From: Paulinella micropora
Taxonomy: Eukaryota > Cercozoa > Imbricatea > Euglyphida > Paulinellidae
Direction: 5' to 3'
Assembly (NCBI GenBank): GCA_019918135.1
Contig: WBZZ01002100.1
Span: forward strand, 84,018 to 148,017
Length of the DNA: 64,000 bases
Shown in pieces: positions 16,778 to 27,512 of this stretch. The position numbers were made by a program, and so were the translations under genes. Below the pieces are notes generated by a model. It was not told where the DNA came from. It did not search any database and worked only from the letters and a program-made list of their open reading frames with translations. Position 1 is the stretch's first letter; each line of letters starts with the position of its first letter.

Positions 16778-16835
16778 ATTTTAGAATTGCGTTTCGTGCT
16801 GTCGCACTCTCACTTATTCTAAAACATCGTTTTTT
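16778..16835 (-). promoter_or_regulatory. 58-bp motif shared by two PLV intergenic regions
   Basis: Lies four bases upstream of the penton ATG and downstream of the protease stop. A close copy lies at 20801-20855 (shared CTTATTCTAAAACATCGTTT). It could be a promoter, 5' leader or 3'-end signal. The repeat is seen; the role is inferred. Confidence 0.55.
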
Positions 16836-16895
16836 CTTTATTGAAAAAATAAATTAGTCTTCGCTGTTTGTTGAAGACGTAGTCTGAAACAAATA

Positions 16896-17645
16896 TCAAA
16901 TGAATGTGTCAAAACCAGACCTATTCTGTGCTTTTAATTTTTCCGCTTCTTCTTCTTTTAAGTCTGTATAACCACTGGCGAATTTAAATCGCACTCCTTT
17001 CGCCCGCTTCATCAAAAAACGCATAGCAAACCATCCACATGTGTCTGAAGTATCACTCTGCTCTTTTACTTGATTAACCTTCATTAATAAATAACTATCT
17101 GGATTACTTTTATTTACTAGTTGTTTCATTTGTTGTTGAAGTCTTCAGTAGGCTCATAAAGTGCTAATGGGTCATACACTTCCACTGACCTGTCTTTGTC
17201 TATTATCCATACGGCGATCCAATGAGACCCTTTTTGATTATGATTGTCCAATAAATCCGTATCGCTTTCTTTTTCCTGGATTTAATTTGTAGATTTCATC
17301 ACTTGCTATCGCTCCGAGATACCAGTCGTGTTTTTTCATTATGTCATCTATTTCATTAGTCGTTAGCCCCAGCCCCTCACCCTGTTGCTCTGGTTGCTGT
17401 TGCTCAGGCTGTGGTTGCTCGGGCTCCTCTGACTGCTGTGGTTCGGGCTCCTCTGGCTGCTGTGGCTCGGGCTTTAATGACGGGGTAATGGTAGGGGGTG
17501 GCATTCCCTCGCTAGTCTCGAAGGGACGTTGACGTACCCCAAGGGAGTACTCATCAATATTTAAATCAGTTGAAACTTGTTTATCTAAATTTGGATCTGA
17601 AGTCATTTCGTTCGTTAGAGTATTTACAAAATCATTTTTGTTCAT
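16896..17645 (-). pseudogene. PLV maturation cysteine protease (adenain/Ulp1-like), frameshifted
   Basis: Starts at 17645 with a Pro/Gln-rich region of about 90 residues, then a protease core. The core has NEIDDIMKKHDWYLGAIASD and YGFIGQ, then in a second frame KGSHWIAVWIIDKDRSVEVY with DPLALYEPTED, then in a third frame KEQSDTSDTCGWFAMRFLMK. His (SHW), Asp (VYD) and Cys (DTCGWF) are in the order of C5/C48 viral proteases. Frame changes near 17225 and 17135 inactivate it. It sits between the ATPase block and the penton, as in virophages, where it processes virion proteins. Confidence 0.8.
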
Positions 17646-17668
17646 TGAATGTGTCCAATCATTTCTGG

Positions 17669-17998
17669 CTAAGTATTTTTTATTTTCGCTATTGAAAAAG
17701 CTTTTGCTATCATTTCGTCCAATGTATGGTGTAATTTCCTACCTGACCCTCCTTGGTTCCCCATATAATCATCATACTTAGCATAATCTGCTATTTTCTT
17801 TTTTATTTGTTTCACATCGTTTCCTACATTAATATTAAACTTTTTTACCATCGCCATAATGTATTTGCTATTTTCTCTATGATTTAGTTTAGTATGTCCA
17901 TCCATTTCAAGTTTCCTTTTTAAGGCTCGTGATAAATCAACGATTTTTATTTCTAGTAAATACTTTTTTGATAAACTATTAGTCATTTTTATTGTCAA
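17669..17998 (-). CDS. PLV hypothetical protein, 109 aa
   Basis: Open frame from MTIKMTNSLSKKYLLEIKIV, basic and helical. Ends FSIAKIKNT. Not recognised. It lies 23 bp upstream of the protease in the morphogenesis block on the same strand, so an assembly role is possible. Confidence 0.5.
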   Translation of the reverse strand: MTIKMTNSLSKKYLLEIKIVDLSRALKRKLEMDGHTKLNHRENSKYIMAMVKKFNINVGNDVKQIKKKIADYAKYDDYMGNQGGSGRKLHHTLDEMIAKAFSIAKIKNT

Positions 17999-18050
17999 AC
18001 CTAAATCGTCAATAGTATCTGACTTTGCTTCATCAGATTTTTCTGATTGC

Positions 18051-18889
18051 CTATGCTTTCTTCATATCCGACAATTTTACTTTTTGATTTATACTTTTAC
18101 TCATTAGTTTAATCTCTTCATCAGTAAAATTAGCATTTTTCAAGAGTTGTATGTCTGTTTCTAGTTCGTGGTCAGGCTTGTCTGGTTCTTCTTCTTTTGC
18201 TTCTTTTGTCGGAATGAATGTTGGAAGTGGTGGTGCAGGAGGTGGGCTTCCTAATAGTGGTGCTTGTGGCGGGCCTCCTAATGGTTGTGCCTGAACTTGC
18301 GGTGCCTGATAACTGAGATATCGCTGGGGTTGCTGAGGCATAATAGCCAATCTTTGGTTCCTTTGTTGTTCGAATTGTAAATCCTCTATGAGTTTTTGCT
18401 ACCTTCTTAGTTCTCTGTCTTTTTGTTCTTGTCTTTCATTAATCTCCGCCAGTTGTCTTTTATGTTCCCTATTCATTATTTCATTTAGTTCCTTAGTACC
18501 TGCTTGGATTTTTCTTTCTAGCCTTTTCTTCTCCTCTTCTGGTTCCTCCCTTGCTATCTTATCTTTTTTCTCTGTTGCTTCAATACTCTCATACTTTTCC
18601 TTTCTGGGTTTGTCTAAGTGGTCTTGAATTACTGTTCTTGTATTCTGTTCAATCTCAGACAGGCTCTGGACTTTTCTTAAGTCTTCCTTCTTTGCTTTTT
18701 TTTTTGCTTTTGGTCTGCTTAAGTATTTCAAAAAAGTTTAACAATTTGAAGTGTACTCATATCATTTGTCTTTTTACATAAATTACGATAATATTTTTTA
18801 CCCTTCTGGATAATATACGGTCTCCCGCTCTTATTTCTATAAACCCGCGGTGGTCTTAGTTTCTGTTTCTTCGCTTTCTTGACGACCAT
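18051..18889 (-). pseudogene. PLV coiled-coil protein with basic N-terminus (frameshifted)
   Basis: An ATG at 18889 opens a basic stretch (RPPRVYRNKSGRPYIIQKGK) typical of small PLV structural proteins. After a frame change near 18730 a charged coiled coil follows (KKRLERKIQAGTKELNEIMN). After another near 18400 comes a Pro-rich linker and an acidic-basic C-terminus (FTDEEIKLMSKSINQKVKLS) ending at 18051. At least two breaks. Exact function unknown; position and composition suggest a minor virion component. Confidence 0.5.
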
Positions 18890-18936
18890 TCTATACAAAC
18901 AAAAAAATATTTCCTCATAATTTCAAACAAATATCA

Positions 18937-19257
18937 TTAGAATTTGAGTGCCCCTCGTCCGCTCTGCTTACCATAACCAAGTTTTGCAGCAGCAGACCCT
19001 ATACGAGATGCATATGGAACCCCGACATCATCAAGGGCATTCGCCGTCTTTGAAATAATCTTGTTATCGCGAAGGAACTTATTCACAGCCAAGGCCGTTT
19101 TCCCAACCTTTGCCCAATTAATCTTTCCTCCTGCCTGTCCCTTACCTCCTTGCTTCTTCTTTCGTCCAGTCTTCTTTTTGCATCCTGCCATATTTGAGCT
19201 TGAGTTAATTGTTCGTTTGCCGATTGTTGGAATGACTTCAACACGCGTTGTTTTCAC
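18937..19257 (-). CDS. Small basic PLV virion-type protein
   Basis: The first Met is at 19257; a second at 19191 starts MAGCKKKTGRKKKQGGKGQA. The N-terminus is Lys/Gly-rich and probably binds DNA. A helical segment (VGKTALAVNKFLRDNKIISK) and a Gly-rich C-terminus (GYGKQSGRGALKF) follow. The layout resembles adenovirus-type core or minor capsid peptides carried by PLVs. No frameshift seen. It is immediately downstream of the ATPase. Confidence 0.5.
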   Translation of the reverse strand: MKTTRVEVIPTIGKRTINSSSNMAGCKKKTGRKKKQGGKGQAGGKINWAKVGKTALAVNKFLRDNKIISKTANALDDVGVPYASRIGSAAAKLGYGKQSGRGALKF

Positions 19258-19395
19258 TCCATATAATATATTAAAAAAATTAATTAAAATTTTTTTATTT
19301 TACTTAAGACAAAAATTAAAGTTTTTTCTTAACTTATCATCAACACTTGAGACATACAGAAAATTAAATCTCTCCTTTGTAGCTTCGTGATACTT

Positions 19396-20114
19396 TTAAA
19401 GAAAATAATCAAAATCAAAAGATAATTCTAAGTGTTTATACACGAGTTCCATTTTGTCCTGAGACTGGGCTGGAAAGATGAATAAATAATCTAACTGCTT
19501 AATGGCTTCTGGCCGTAGGTCGTTCAAATACTGGCTTGACATAATCACCTTTGATTTATAGTGCCTGTTCTTTTTTAACAAATCGCTCACGGACTTATCT
19601 CTTAATCCGCTTCCTAAATCGTCCAAAACAAAAACAACCTCTGGTGAAATATACTTGCTTGGTCGTTCTTTCGCCTCCGCGGCGCTCTGTTTCTTTTCCT
19701 TTCCGAAATAAGAAATCGTGGTTTTTCTATTTCCTCTTCGTCCTGTTTTACTTCTCCTTCGTGTTGCTCGTCCTGTCTGTTTAATTTGTCAAGTTCGTAA
19801 TCTATCACATTAACACCATCTGATTTAAGAAAGGTATATATTGCAATTGTGTTTCCCCTGTTCTTAAAGTGCTTTACCATTGCTTTATAAATGTGGTCCT
19901 TGTGTATTGTTGAAGCAATAATGACAATACGGGCTTTTCTGTCTGTTGTCCGTTTCATTATTTCAAAGAGTGCTGTCGTTTTCCCGCTCTTCTTACGGGC
20001 AAGCAGAAATATATTGGCATACGGTTTATTGAATAATTTATAACCTTTTGCTTTTTTGTTTCCATCACCCTCTTGTTTTACTGGCTTCACCTTGACATGA
20101 TTGATTTTTTGCAT
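19396..20114 (-). pseudogene. FtsK/HerA-type genome packaging ATPase of the PLV (frameshifted)
   Basis: The start at 20114 gives KPYANIFLLARKKSGKTTAL, a Walker A motif with Ala at the usual first Gly. Then come KARIVIIASTIHKDHIYKAM and GNTIAIYTFL. After a frame change near 19700, VVFVLDDLGSGLRDKSVSDL supplies Walker B (VLDD), followed by KSKVIMSSQYLNDL, a sensor-like motif. Together about 240 residues, normal for virophage/PLV packaging ATPases that drive DNA into capsids. The shift separates Walker A from Walker B, so this copy is dead. Confidence 0.85.
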
Positions 20115-20123
20115 TGTATATTA

Positions 20124-20402
20124 TTATCCTAAAAACTCTAAACACACAACAATTCTTCCCGCTAAATTTCCTGTATCAATATTTCCGCTATCAGTTTCAA
20201 GGACTTTAAATGTATGTTGTCCGTCTGACCAACCAACGACACCCAAATTATAACTGAGGTTTGAAATGTTTGATACATTGCTATCTGTGAAGGTGCCGAT
20301 AATTCCAATTCTGTCCATATAAAGAATTCTGGTTTTTGTCTCTGTTTTGTCGTTCATATAGTGGATAAATTTTACATTCATTCTGGTTGGTGTAAATGAC
20401 AT
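20124..20402 (-). CDS. PLV hypothetical protein, 92 aa
   Basis: Open frame MSFTPTRMNVKFIHYMNDKT to RIVVCLEFLG, beta-rich by eye. Separated from the ATPase start by 9 bp, so probably co-transcribed. Not recognised. Confidence 0.5.
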   Translation of the reverse strand: MSFTPTRMNVKFIHYMNDKTETKTRILYMDRIGIIGTFTDSNVSNISNLSYNLGVVGWSDGQHTFKVLETDSGNIDTGNLAGRIVVCLEFLG

Positions 20403-20546
20403 CTAAATATTTTTATTAAATGTTTTGCTTCCCACAAAATCATTACTCAGAAAAATAATCTGCTGATATTTGTGCGCAGTCATTCTGAATACGCTTGCTT
20501 CGTCACTTCGTGCTTTGTGGTTAAAATATATAAATATAGATATAAG

Positions 20547-20693
20547 ATGATAAAAATTTTATTATTATTTGTTGGGTCTGTGTTAGGTCGGACTGCCTGC
20601 GACTTTTACTCGCGATACTCAGAAAAAAAGAATCAGAGTTGTGTTTATTACATTCAGAAAGGTATTGAAACTGGTTTCAAGTGTGTTTCATAA
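20547..20693 (+). CDS. Small PLV membrane or secreted protein
   Basis: Starts MIKILLLFVGSVLGRTACDF, a signal-like hydrophobic N-terminus, then a Cys-containing tail ending GFKCVS. Opposite strand to its neighbours. 48 aa; no family recognised. Confidence 0.35.
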   Translation: MIKILLLFVGSVLGRTACDFYSRYSEKKNQSCVYYIQKGIETGFKCVS

Positions 20694-20800
20694 ATAACGG
20701 AAATAATTCTTGTCGTAGTTTTGATGAGGCTTTGCCTTTAATGTGTGCCGGCGATAGTTCGTGGTATAAAACCCACTTGTATGAATGCTCGTCTTTTTGA

Positions 20801-20911
20801 TATTTTACAATTGCGCTTCGTGCTCCGCACTCTCGCTTATTCTAAAACATCGTTTCCCATTTTAATTTTTTTGTCAGTTTTCGATGTTTATCAACAAACG
20901 AGAATAAGCGA
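20801..20911. terminator. Palindromic intergenic region between convergent PLV genes
   Basis: Contains the second copy of the 16778-16835 motif. TCGCTTATTCT (20833-20843) pairs with AGAATAAGCGA (20901-20911). Inside it AAACATCG (20845-20852) pairs with CGATGTTT (20882-20889). The small plus-strand gene ends at 20693 and the minus-strand membrane gene ends at 20939, so the palindrome lies between two 3' ends. A bidirectional terminator is the simplest reading. Confidence 0.5.
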
Positions 20912-20938
20912 AGCGAATGAAAGAGTAGTTGATAAATA

Positions 20939-21280
20939 TCACCTCGTTGAAGTAGAAGGCAATGGAAGGCAAATGCCGATGAGTAAGTTCAAAATTCCGA
21001 CATAAGTGTTGGCTGCCTCGCACGGAATATCCTTTTCTGAAAGCCTCACAATACAAAGGGTTATAATGGAGATAATGATACCCCTTTGAAATAAGTATTT
21101 AATAAGTCTGCTGTCGGTTTTTCGCTTAGTCATACAGCAGTCCCAGTTGTACTCGTATTCGAGGTCTAATTTTTTTTCTTCCTGCTTAATTTGGACATCA
21201 ATCAACCTGTTCTTCAACTCTGGTGTGAGGTCGCCATCTACTTCTATGACTGGCGGTGGTAGGTGTAATCTAGGATGCAT
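20939..21280 (-). CDS. PLV conserved-type membrane protein
   Basis: 113 aa. A charged N-terminal half (NRLIDVQIKQEEKKLDLEYE) precedes two hydrophobic helices (GIIISIITLCIVRL and TYVGILNLLIGICLPLPS), with Cys in the short loop (PCEAAN). This layout, ending just after the LPxPS-like segment, recalls small membrane proteins common in PLVs. Intact in this copy. Confidence 0.5.
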   Translation of the reverse strand: MHPRLHLPPPVIEVDGDLTPELKNRLIDVQIKQEEKKLDLEYEYNWDCCMTKRKTDSRLIKYLFQRGIIISIITLCIVRLSEKDIPCEAANTYVGILNLLIGICLPLPSTSTR

Positions 21281-21333
21281 TAGGGAAAACGACTGCTCTG
21301 ATTTCTGCTAATTGGTTTGCTTGGTCTAATATA

Positions 21334-24300
21334 TTAAATAAAATTTTTTTCTTTTTCTAAATTAATCACCTTTTGTGATAATTGTTGAACCGCTTTAATT
21401 AATGGTGCGATAAACTCAGAATATCCTATACCATAACCAACATCACCACTATCAACACATTTAACATCTTTTGGATTAACACTCACACCTTTCAATTCGC
21501 ATTCTTTTCTTTGCTTTGGACACGGAACCATAATTGTTTCTTTTATAAAACCGCCAAAATCTAGCATATTCATTTCTGTTAGTAGCTCTTCTAATTCCTG
21601 TGTTATTAAGCCAGTCCTACATTTTTTTCTTATCAATCATACGATAGCAGACTGTATTTACCTTATTAATAAAATCTAAGCCTAAACACTCTTTTATGTA
21701 TTCTTTTTTTCTCCTGTCTGAATATTGAATTGGATTAGACAATACCCATAATTGCACATCGCTTGCTTTTAAAGACATTAAAGCAGTATTTGAACTATTC
21801 TCCCATATGAAACCACCAGTTGAAGAATTATTCACTCTAAATCTAAAAGCATAAGAAGTTAATCCTCCGCCTACTTCTCCTGCTGGTGCTGTTCTTCCAC
21901 TTAATGATTTACCCGCACCAGATTGAGACATATAAATGCACCAGTTTGAATCACCAGTATCCCAAATTCCGCGTGCATTCGTCCCGTCCGTTTGTCCCTG
22001 AATTCCTATCTTTGCCCCATTATTAGTTGTTGTCGTTAGCACACCAGAGTATGTAATACCCGCATTTGCTGTTAATGATTTTGAAGCAGTAATTCATGCA
22101 TTACCAATTCTGAATAATTCATTTCTAGCACCGTAGTAAAATATATGATTATCAGTTGTAGCATTAACATTATAAAACAAAGTTTGACTAGGAATACCAA
22201 ATCCAATAAAAGCAGTCTTGGAGCCTGTTCCACCATCCCACAAAACTAATTTGTTATTTGTGTTTATATATCCTGACCTGTGTCTGAATATTTTTTTACC
22301 TGCTCCGATTACTATGTTATCACTCGTTGATAATGTTGTTGTAGTTATGCCAGCAGTTGAAGTAATTGATGTTACCGTTATCGTTCCAGCACTTGTTATG
22401 TTGTTTGAATTCATATCTAAGGCACCATAAAACCGCATACCTCCAGCATTATTAAAAAGGACAATATCAGACGAAGCACTTTTATTATCCAAAAGTTTTG
22501 AAATATAAAGCCCCGCCCCTTTTACTACATCGTATGCTACATTCGTAAATACATAACCTCTTTGGTCCGCGGTTCCGCTTGAATCAGTGTTTAGAGTAAA
22601 TAAGAAATACTGATAATCACCCGTTGTCTGTGAAAAGAATATATCTCTTCCATTTGAGTTTAATATCCTAAAACCATTCAATGTAATATTTCCGTAGTTA
22701 TTGATGATACTGATTATTAAAATCAGCAGTGTTTGTTAGAGTTAGATATTTTATCACAGTGCTCGCCCCATGGAATGTTTTACTTCCTGTTATTGTTTGG
22801 TCTGTTGTTAGTTTCGCGCAATTATCATCCAGATATTGTCTATTTACTGCTTCATTCGCATTTTGTGGTGCTCCTAGATGAACAATCCGACTATTATTAC
22901 AATCTAAGCCAGTAGCATTAAACCACGAAAAAATCGTTGAGTCAATAATAAAACTTATTTTTTTGCTGAAATTTCAAAATTGTGATATGTGTTCGTGTTC
23001 ATATTCAAACAAGCAATATCCTGATATTATCGGTAGAATTAAAAACGATGAATGTTTCCTTTGTTGTTGAATTTATTGAATTTCCAGTTATTTCAATACC
23101 ACTGCTATATGTCTTAATTCCTGCTATGGTTTGGTTTCCTGTTAGTTTCACGCAATTAGTATCAACATAAATTCTTGTCGCTGCATCTGTTGAAGCGGAA
23201 GGGTCTGCAAGTTTGTTACTTTTTTGTTGTTCAAACTTAATGTCGAGCCAGATGCAGTCATAATTAAAGTATCGTTTGAATATAACTCTACATACGAACC
23301 AGTTATTTGTATCGGATAATAAGTCGCTGTTGCTGTTTTCTGTGCTGCAATCATTCCTGTTTTTACGTCGAATGCTATTCCAATACCATCAAAAGAAGTA
23401 GGATTAGATGAACCACTTACTTCTAAAGTTGATGTAAATTTATTATTTCCTCCTGTGGTTTGGTCTCCTGTTAATTTAACCAAGGAGCTATCAAGACCAG
23501 AACATCAACACCATCAACCAAATTTACATTTGTTATGCTTAAGCTTTTCATATCAATGCACGCACTCGCATTTATCATACTGCTAAATGTTTTAGTTCCT
23601 GCTATGGTTTGGTTTCCTGTTAGTTTAACCACTGTGCTATCAACTGAGAGATTTGCGAGATTAATTCCATTATATGTAGAAGCACCTGAAATATCATAAC
23701 CACCCATATTTAATGCTCTAGTCATAGCCGTGGTGCCATCTAATCTAAGAAAGGTTGATGTCGCATTTCTCTATTGTCCTGTGCTATAAATGAGCAATTG
23801 ATTGTCTGATAGTGTGCTTGTTATTAATACATCGCTGTGTGTATTAATTGAATCATTCGCTGAAACTTTATCATTATTTGCCTCGTGCACTGTTATCCAA
23901 GTATCAACATCTTTGGTATTTAGTAAATTTACTCCTGTCATATTCAAATTCCCTCCCATATTAATATTGCAGAATTCATCAACATTTACCGGAAATGTTT
24001 TATTTACCCAGTTTATTGAATTATATGTTAGATAACTATTTATCGCTATTGGTGCCGATATGACTACATCAGAAAGTGTGTCAATTGAACCAAGGGCTGT
24101 ATTCCTGCATTTGCCATCTACCTCATTGTATGTTAAGTATTGACCGACCAATGGTGCGGATATGTTTGTGTCTATCAAATTGTATAGACTGATTTGGTGC
24201 GGATTGGAAATATTGCTTCTGTGTTGTGTTAATTCTTTGACTTCGTCGTTGTCCCTTACTCGTTGCTCTATGTCGTATAAATTTTTTCCTTTTTTGATGT

Positions 24301-24580
24301 CCGCTGTGCTTTTGGTAGCCAGTCTCGCATCAAATCGGCTATCAGTATAATAAGGATTTATCGGGTCGGTATCTTCTGGCATTCTGTCTGTATTCAGACC
24401 GACAATGTTGATATTCGTTAGGTCTAAATTTTTTATACCTAGACTATCAACAGCCAACTCATTCAAGCCTGAAAGCGACTTGAAGTTAGATATAGTGTAT
24501 ACAAATAAATATTTAATTTTAAAAATACTAAAGTATAATAATCTTAGTATAGAATGCCCAGTCCTGAAGCGAGCCGACAA
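21334..24580 (-). pseudogene. Phage-type tail-fibre protein with S74 chaperone domain (many frameshifts)
   Basis: Open pieces at 24580-23771, 23725-23471, 23483-23148, 22681-22094, 22042-21617 and 21636-21334 follow one another in order. The N-terminal piece has SNPHQISLYNLIDTNI, like phage fibres. The repeat VKLTGNQTIAGTKTF occurs near 23640, with variants near 23480, 23160 and 22820. The C-terminus is a Peptidase_S74 domain: QYSDRRKKEYIKECLGLDFI, then after a shift TGLITQELEELL and YSEFIAPLIKAVQQL. In phage this domain assists trimer folding and cleaves itself off. About 1000 residues if whole; at least five breaks. Probably host attachment. Confidence 0.75.
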
Positions 24581-25058
24581 AATTGGGAAAAGCAGTTGAT
24601 GGAATTAAACCAAATGCTAAGCAGAGAAAAATGGAACACGCCAAAAAAGTTTTGGAGCAATACCGAAACTCGATTAAAAGTGAAGACCATATATGGAACG
24701 AAAAATAGCAGAGATAGAAAATAAGAATTTAGCAACAGATATTATTAATGAGAAGGACCAAGATGACATACCCGAGCAGAGTGAGAGTGAAGATGAGGTT
24801 GAATTCACTGACCTGATCGCCGAAAAGATGGATAAGATGAAAATCAAAAGAGCAAAGCAGAAACTAAGAGATAAAAGAAGAAGAGTAAGAAACCAGAGCA
24901 TGAGCCGCAGAGTGAAGAAAGTGACAGCGAGAGTAGTGAAGAAGAACCAAAGCCCAAAAACGGGAGAGGTAAGAAATCAAACATATCTCTTAATGTTTAT
25001 AATCAATCTGAAAAGACGAATAAGAAAGAAAAAAATGATGTTGAAAAATGTTTCTTGA
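24554..25058 (+). pseudogene. PLV charged coiled-coil protein (frameshifted)
   Basis: Begins MPSPEASRQNWEKQLMELNQ at 24554, changes frame near 24625 and again near 24710. It then runs as EIENKNLATDIINEKDQDDI, acidic SESEDEVEFTDLIAEKMD and a basic C-terminus. Not recognised. Plus strand, convergent with the DUF5754-like gene. Confidence 0.4.
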
Positions 25059-25070
25059 AATTCTAAGATA

Positions 25071-25326
25071 TCACCAAAGATAATGATAAGAATAATAATT
25101 CACATACTCTGGATTATTATAAGTTAATTCACCTTTTGAATTTTTTTAGCATTTGCTCTCATTCTGTATTTTTTTCTTCTTTCTTTATCTAGATAGTTAA
25201 ATGTGAATATAGCCCTATGCGGTCTTTATCATGCTCATATCTGGTATCTCCAAAATTAATAACCTTACCTTTTGGAGTAATGACTTTATATTTTTTGTTT
25301 TTTACATTCTACTTTGAAAATCTCAT
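25071..25326 (-). pseudogene. DUF5754-like PLV protein (stop and frameshifts)
   Basis: Hidden by breaks but clear when all three frames are read. KYKVITPKGKVINFGDTRYE, then HDKDRIGLYSHL, then in the next frame LDKERRKKYRMRANAKKI, and in the third frame NYYSYHYLW at the end. This matches the small protein common in PLVs and giant viruses with an FGD-RYE-KD-GLYSHLD-RR-YR pattern ending in YLW. A stop at codon 6 and two shifts inactivate it. Its start is 16 bp from the divergent integrase start. Confidence 0.7.
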
Positions 25327-25342
25327 TTTTTAAATATATATA

Positions 25343-25945
25343 ATGCCTGATTTAGACCATGAACATATAATTATTAATACACAGAATGCCGAAGACACAC
25401 CTACGGGAGAAGTAGTTAAAACAAAAGAAGAAGAAGCCCTTGAAATTCACCACCAGAAAAAGAACCTGAAAATATGGAACACGATATGGGTTGATAAAGA
25501 CTAAGTTTTTCTTGACTTAGCAGATATGAGTAAAATAAAAGATAAGAAAGGAAATAAGGGATATGCTTGGGTGCTTGTTTGGATAGATTGTCATAGCCGA
25601 TATTTAATAATCATTCCACTAAAAAATAAAACAGCAAAAGAAGTTTATTATGCTTTGAAATCAATCAAATATAAACCGAAATCAATTACTACCGACAGCG
25701 GAGGGGAATATAAAGGAGCGACCGCGATTATTTTATTGAAAATGGAATTAAACACGATGTAGTTGAAGCTGGCGACCATAGAGCCCTTGCCGTTGTTGAT
25801 AGAGTGATGCGAAGTATTAGAAGATGACTTGACCTTTTATTTGAAACTTATCGTAATTTTGACTAGGGCAGTTATATTCAGGACTTAGTCAATGCTTATA
25901 ATCATAAAATTCATAGATGTATTAAAGCCAAACCCTCACCCTTTA
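25343..25945 (+). pseudogene. rve-family integrase of the PLV (stops, truncated)
   Basis: Starts at 25343 (MPDLDHEHIIINTQNAEDTP) and meets an in-frame stop at 25502. It continues FLDLADMSKIKDKKGNKGYA, VLVWIDCHSRYLIIIPLKNK and SITTDSGGEYKG, giving the first two catalytic Asp. After a shift near 25720 it reads IKHDVVEAGDHRALAVVDRV, with the VDR in place of the usual VER. More stops follow. The family inserts PLV/Maverick DNA by a DDE mechanism. No zinc-binding N-domain is visible. The right end of the virus is lost at the retrotransposon junction near 25945. Confidence 0.7.
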
Positions 25946-27500
25946 GAAATCAACACTAGAACTCCATGCAAAAAAGCTTTTGCTTGATCTTTGGATGAAT
26001 TTCCGGGGCAAGAATTTGAAAAAGCAACCCCGCCACAAAATTTCGGCTTTCTCATGCCAAAGGTGTCCGGACCACTTTTATTAGCACAATCGTTGTGCAC
26101 AATGTTGGGAGAGCAGTTGGAGAAAAAAAAAGAAAGAAGCGTTCGAGACAGGCAGAGGAATTTCACTCTGGAGTTATTCCCTGCGGGCAAAAATGGAGGG
26201 CGAGGGGGACATGAAGGCAAACCAATTGGTAACATACCGTTGTCATGATAAATGACGCAAGAGTTGCAAGAGCTGGGAGTTCCACTCTGCCATCCGGCCA
26301 GCAAAATGCTGAAACGAAACCTGATAGACCAGTAGTCCATCTCTGCGTACTTAGCATGGTTGAATGCGTGATGGACATGTCCTGCGTAAAAGCTGGGAGC
26401 GTCCAGGAAGATGGGGTGGGACTCCGGATTTCGTAAGTCCGGGGGAATCTTCTTAGAACAACGGGTTGGGGGGACATGCCAAGGATCTCCGGAAAGCTTT
26501 TTAAAATTTGCCCCCACGACCAACAGGCGTGAGGTCTTCCTCGGTAAGCCAATCGAGTTTGGGCTTTAGGGGAATAAGCTTTGCGTTAGGATACCAGGGG
26601 TCTTCCCTTGGGAAGACATAAGACTTTCACCCTCCACTCCGGTGGCCAATGTAGAGGTGGGACCGGGAAGCCTTGGGGTTCACCTATTTTCCGGTGCAGG
26701 CGTTGGATGTAAACGAAAACATTGGGTTTCGTTTGAAAATCATTCTCGTCCCATTGTTGGGCGCGAGAAAGACTTTCCCACGAAATTTCTTGTGGCCTGC
26801 AGGTTGGATCGTTGATGAAGTCCTGGTGCGGGTTGACCACTCCGAACGCAGAAGGAAGCGGGTCTTCTGGGTCGTAGCTGGACGAGAAACGTGTGGAGCC
26901 GGATCGTACGGAAGCGGGACTTGTTGGCCTGTCGGGGTGATCGGCTCCTGTCGCTGTGTCGACTAGCTCTTCCATCGGATTGGCGCCGGGACTTGAGGAC
27001 GATGATGAAGAGGCGGCTTGTGGTTGGTCGAGTCTGTCTGTTGCGACGGATGCAGAAGATTCAGATGAGGATGATGAGGCGGCGGGGGCAGCAGGGGGTA
27101 CAGAATGTGACGTTGTAATCCCAGGTATGGTGTTGGGAGGTAGCCTCTCCTCATTTGCAAAGTGAAGCACGAGCTCCTTCATGTCCTCATCTTCTCCGCT
27201 TCAACTCTTCTCTGTATTCTTGTTGCAATTCTTCTGCTTCGTCTTCCATTAGACCGCACCAACCGTCATCGTCTTCGGTGACGTCTTGTGTGGTCTCCCC
27301 CTCAATTTGTTCTTCGATCTCTTCCGCGAAGTGCACCCGGTTCCGGGTAGGCGAACTGCCTCTTTCGTTTTGGCTACGTCAAGGTGGGCCGGGACTACGG
27401 GAATGGGATGGGCTTCTGGACCGGTGGAGCTCTTAGAACGGTGAGGGGATTGGGAACGTGAACGACTACGTGCGTTGCCGTAAATCTCGCGTCGGATTGG
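25946..27500 (-). pseudogene. Older copia-like element, post-gag region
   Basis: Two open pieces, 27182-26586 and 26523-25936, continue downstream of gag on the same strand. The first is Ser-rich and ends with GFPVPPLHWPPEWRVKVL, similar to GFPPPPVHWPPPWRPK at about 40600 in the second copia-like element. The regions are therefore homologous. No protease, integrase or RT motif remains; the element is cut at the virus junction. Confidence 0.5.
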
Positions 27501-27512
27501 GCAGTCGTAAGG

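Noticed and set aside
20745..21005. Plus-strand ORF of 86 codons
   Set aside because: It runs through the palindromic intergenic region and into the antisense of the membrane-protein gene.
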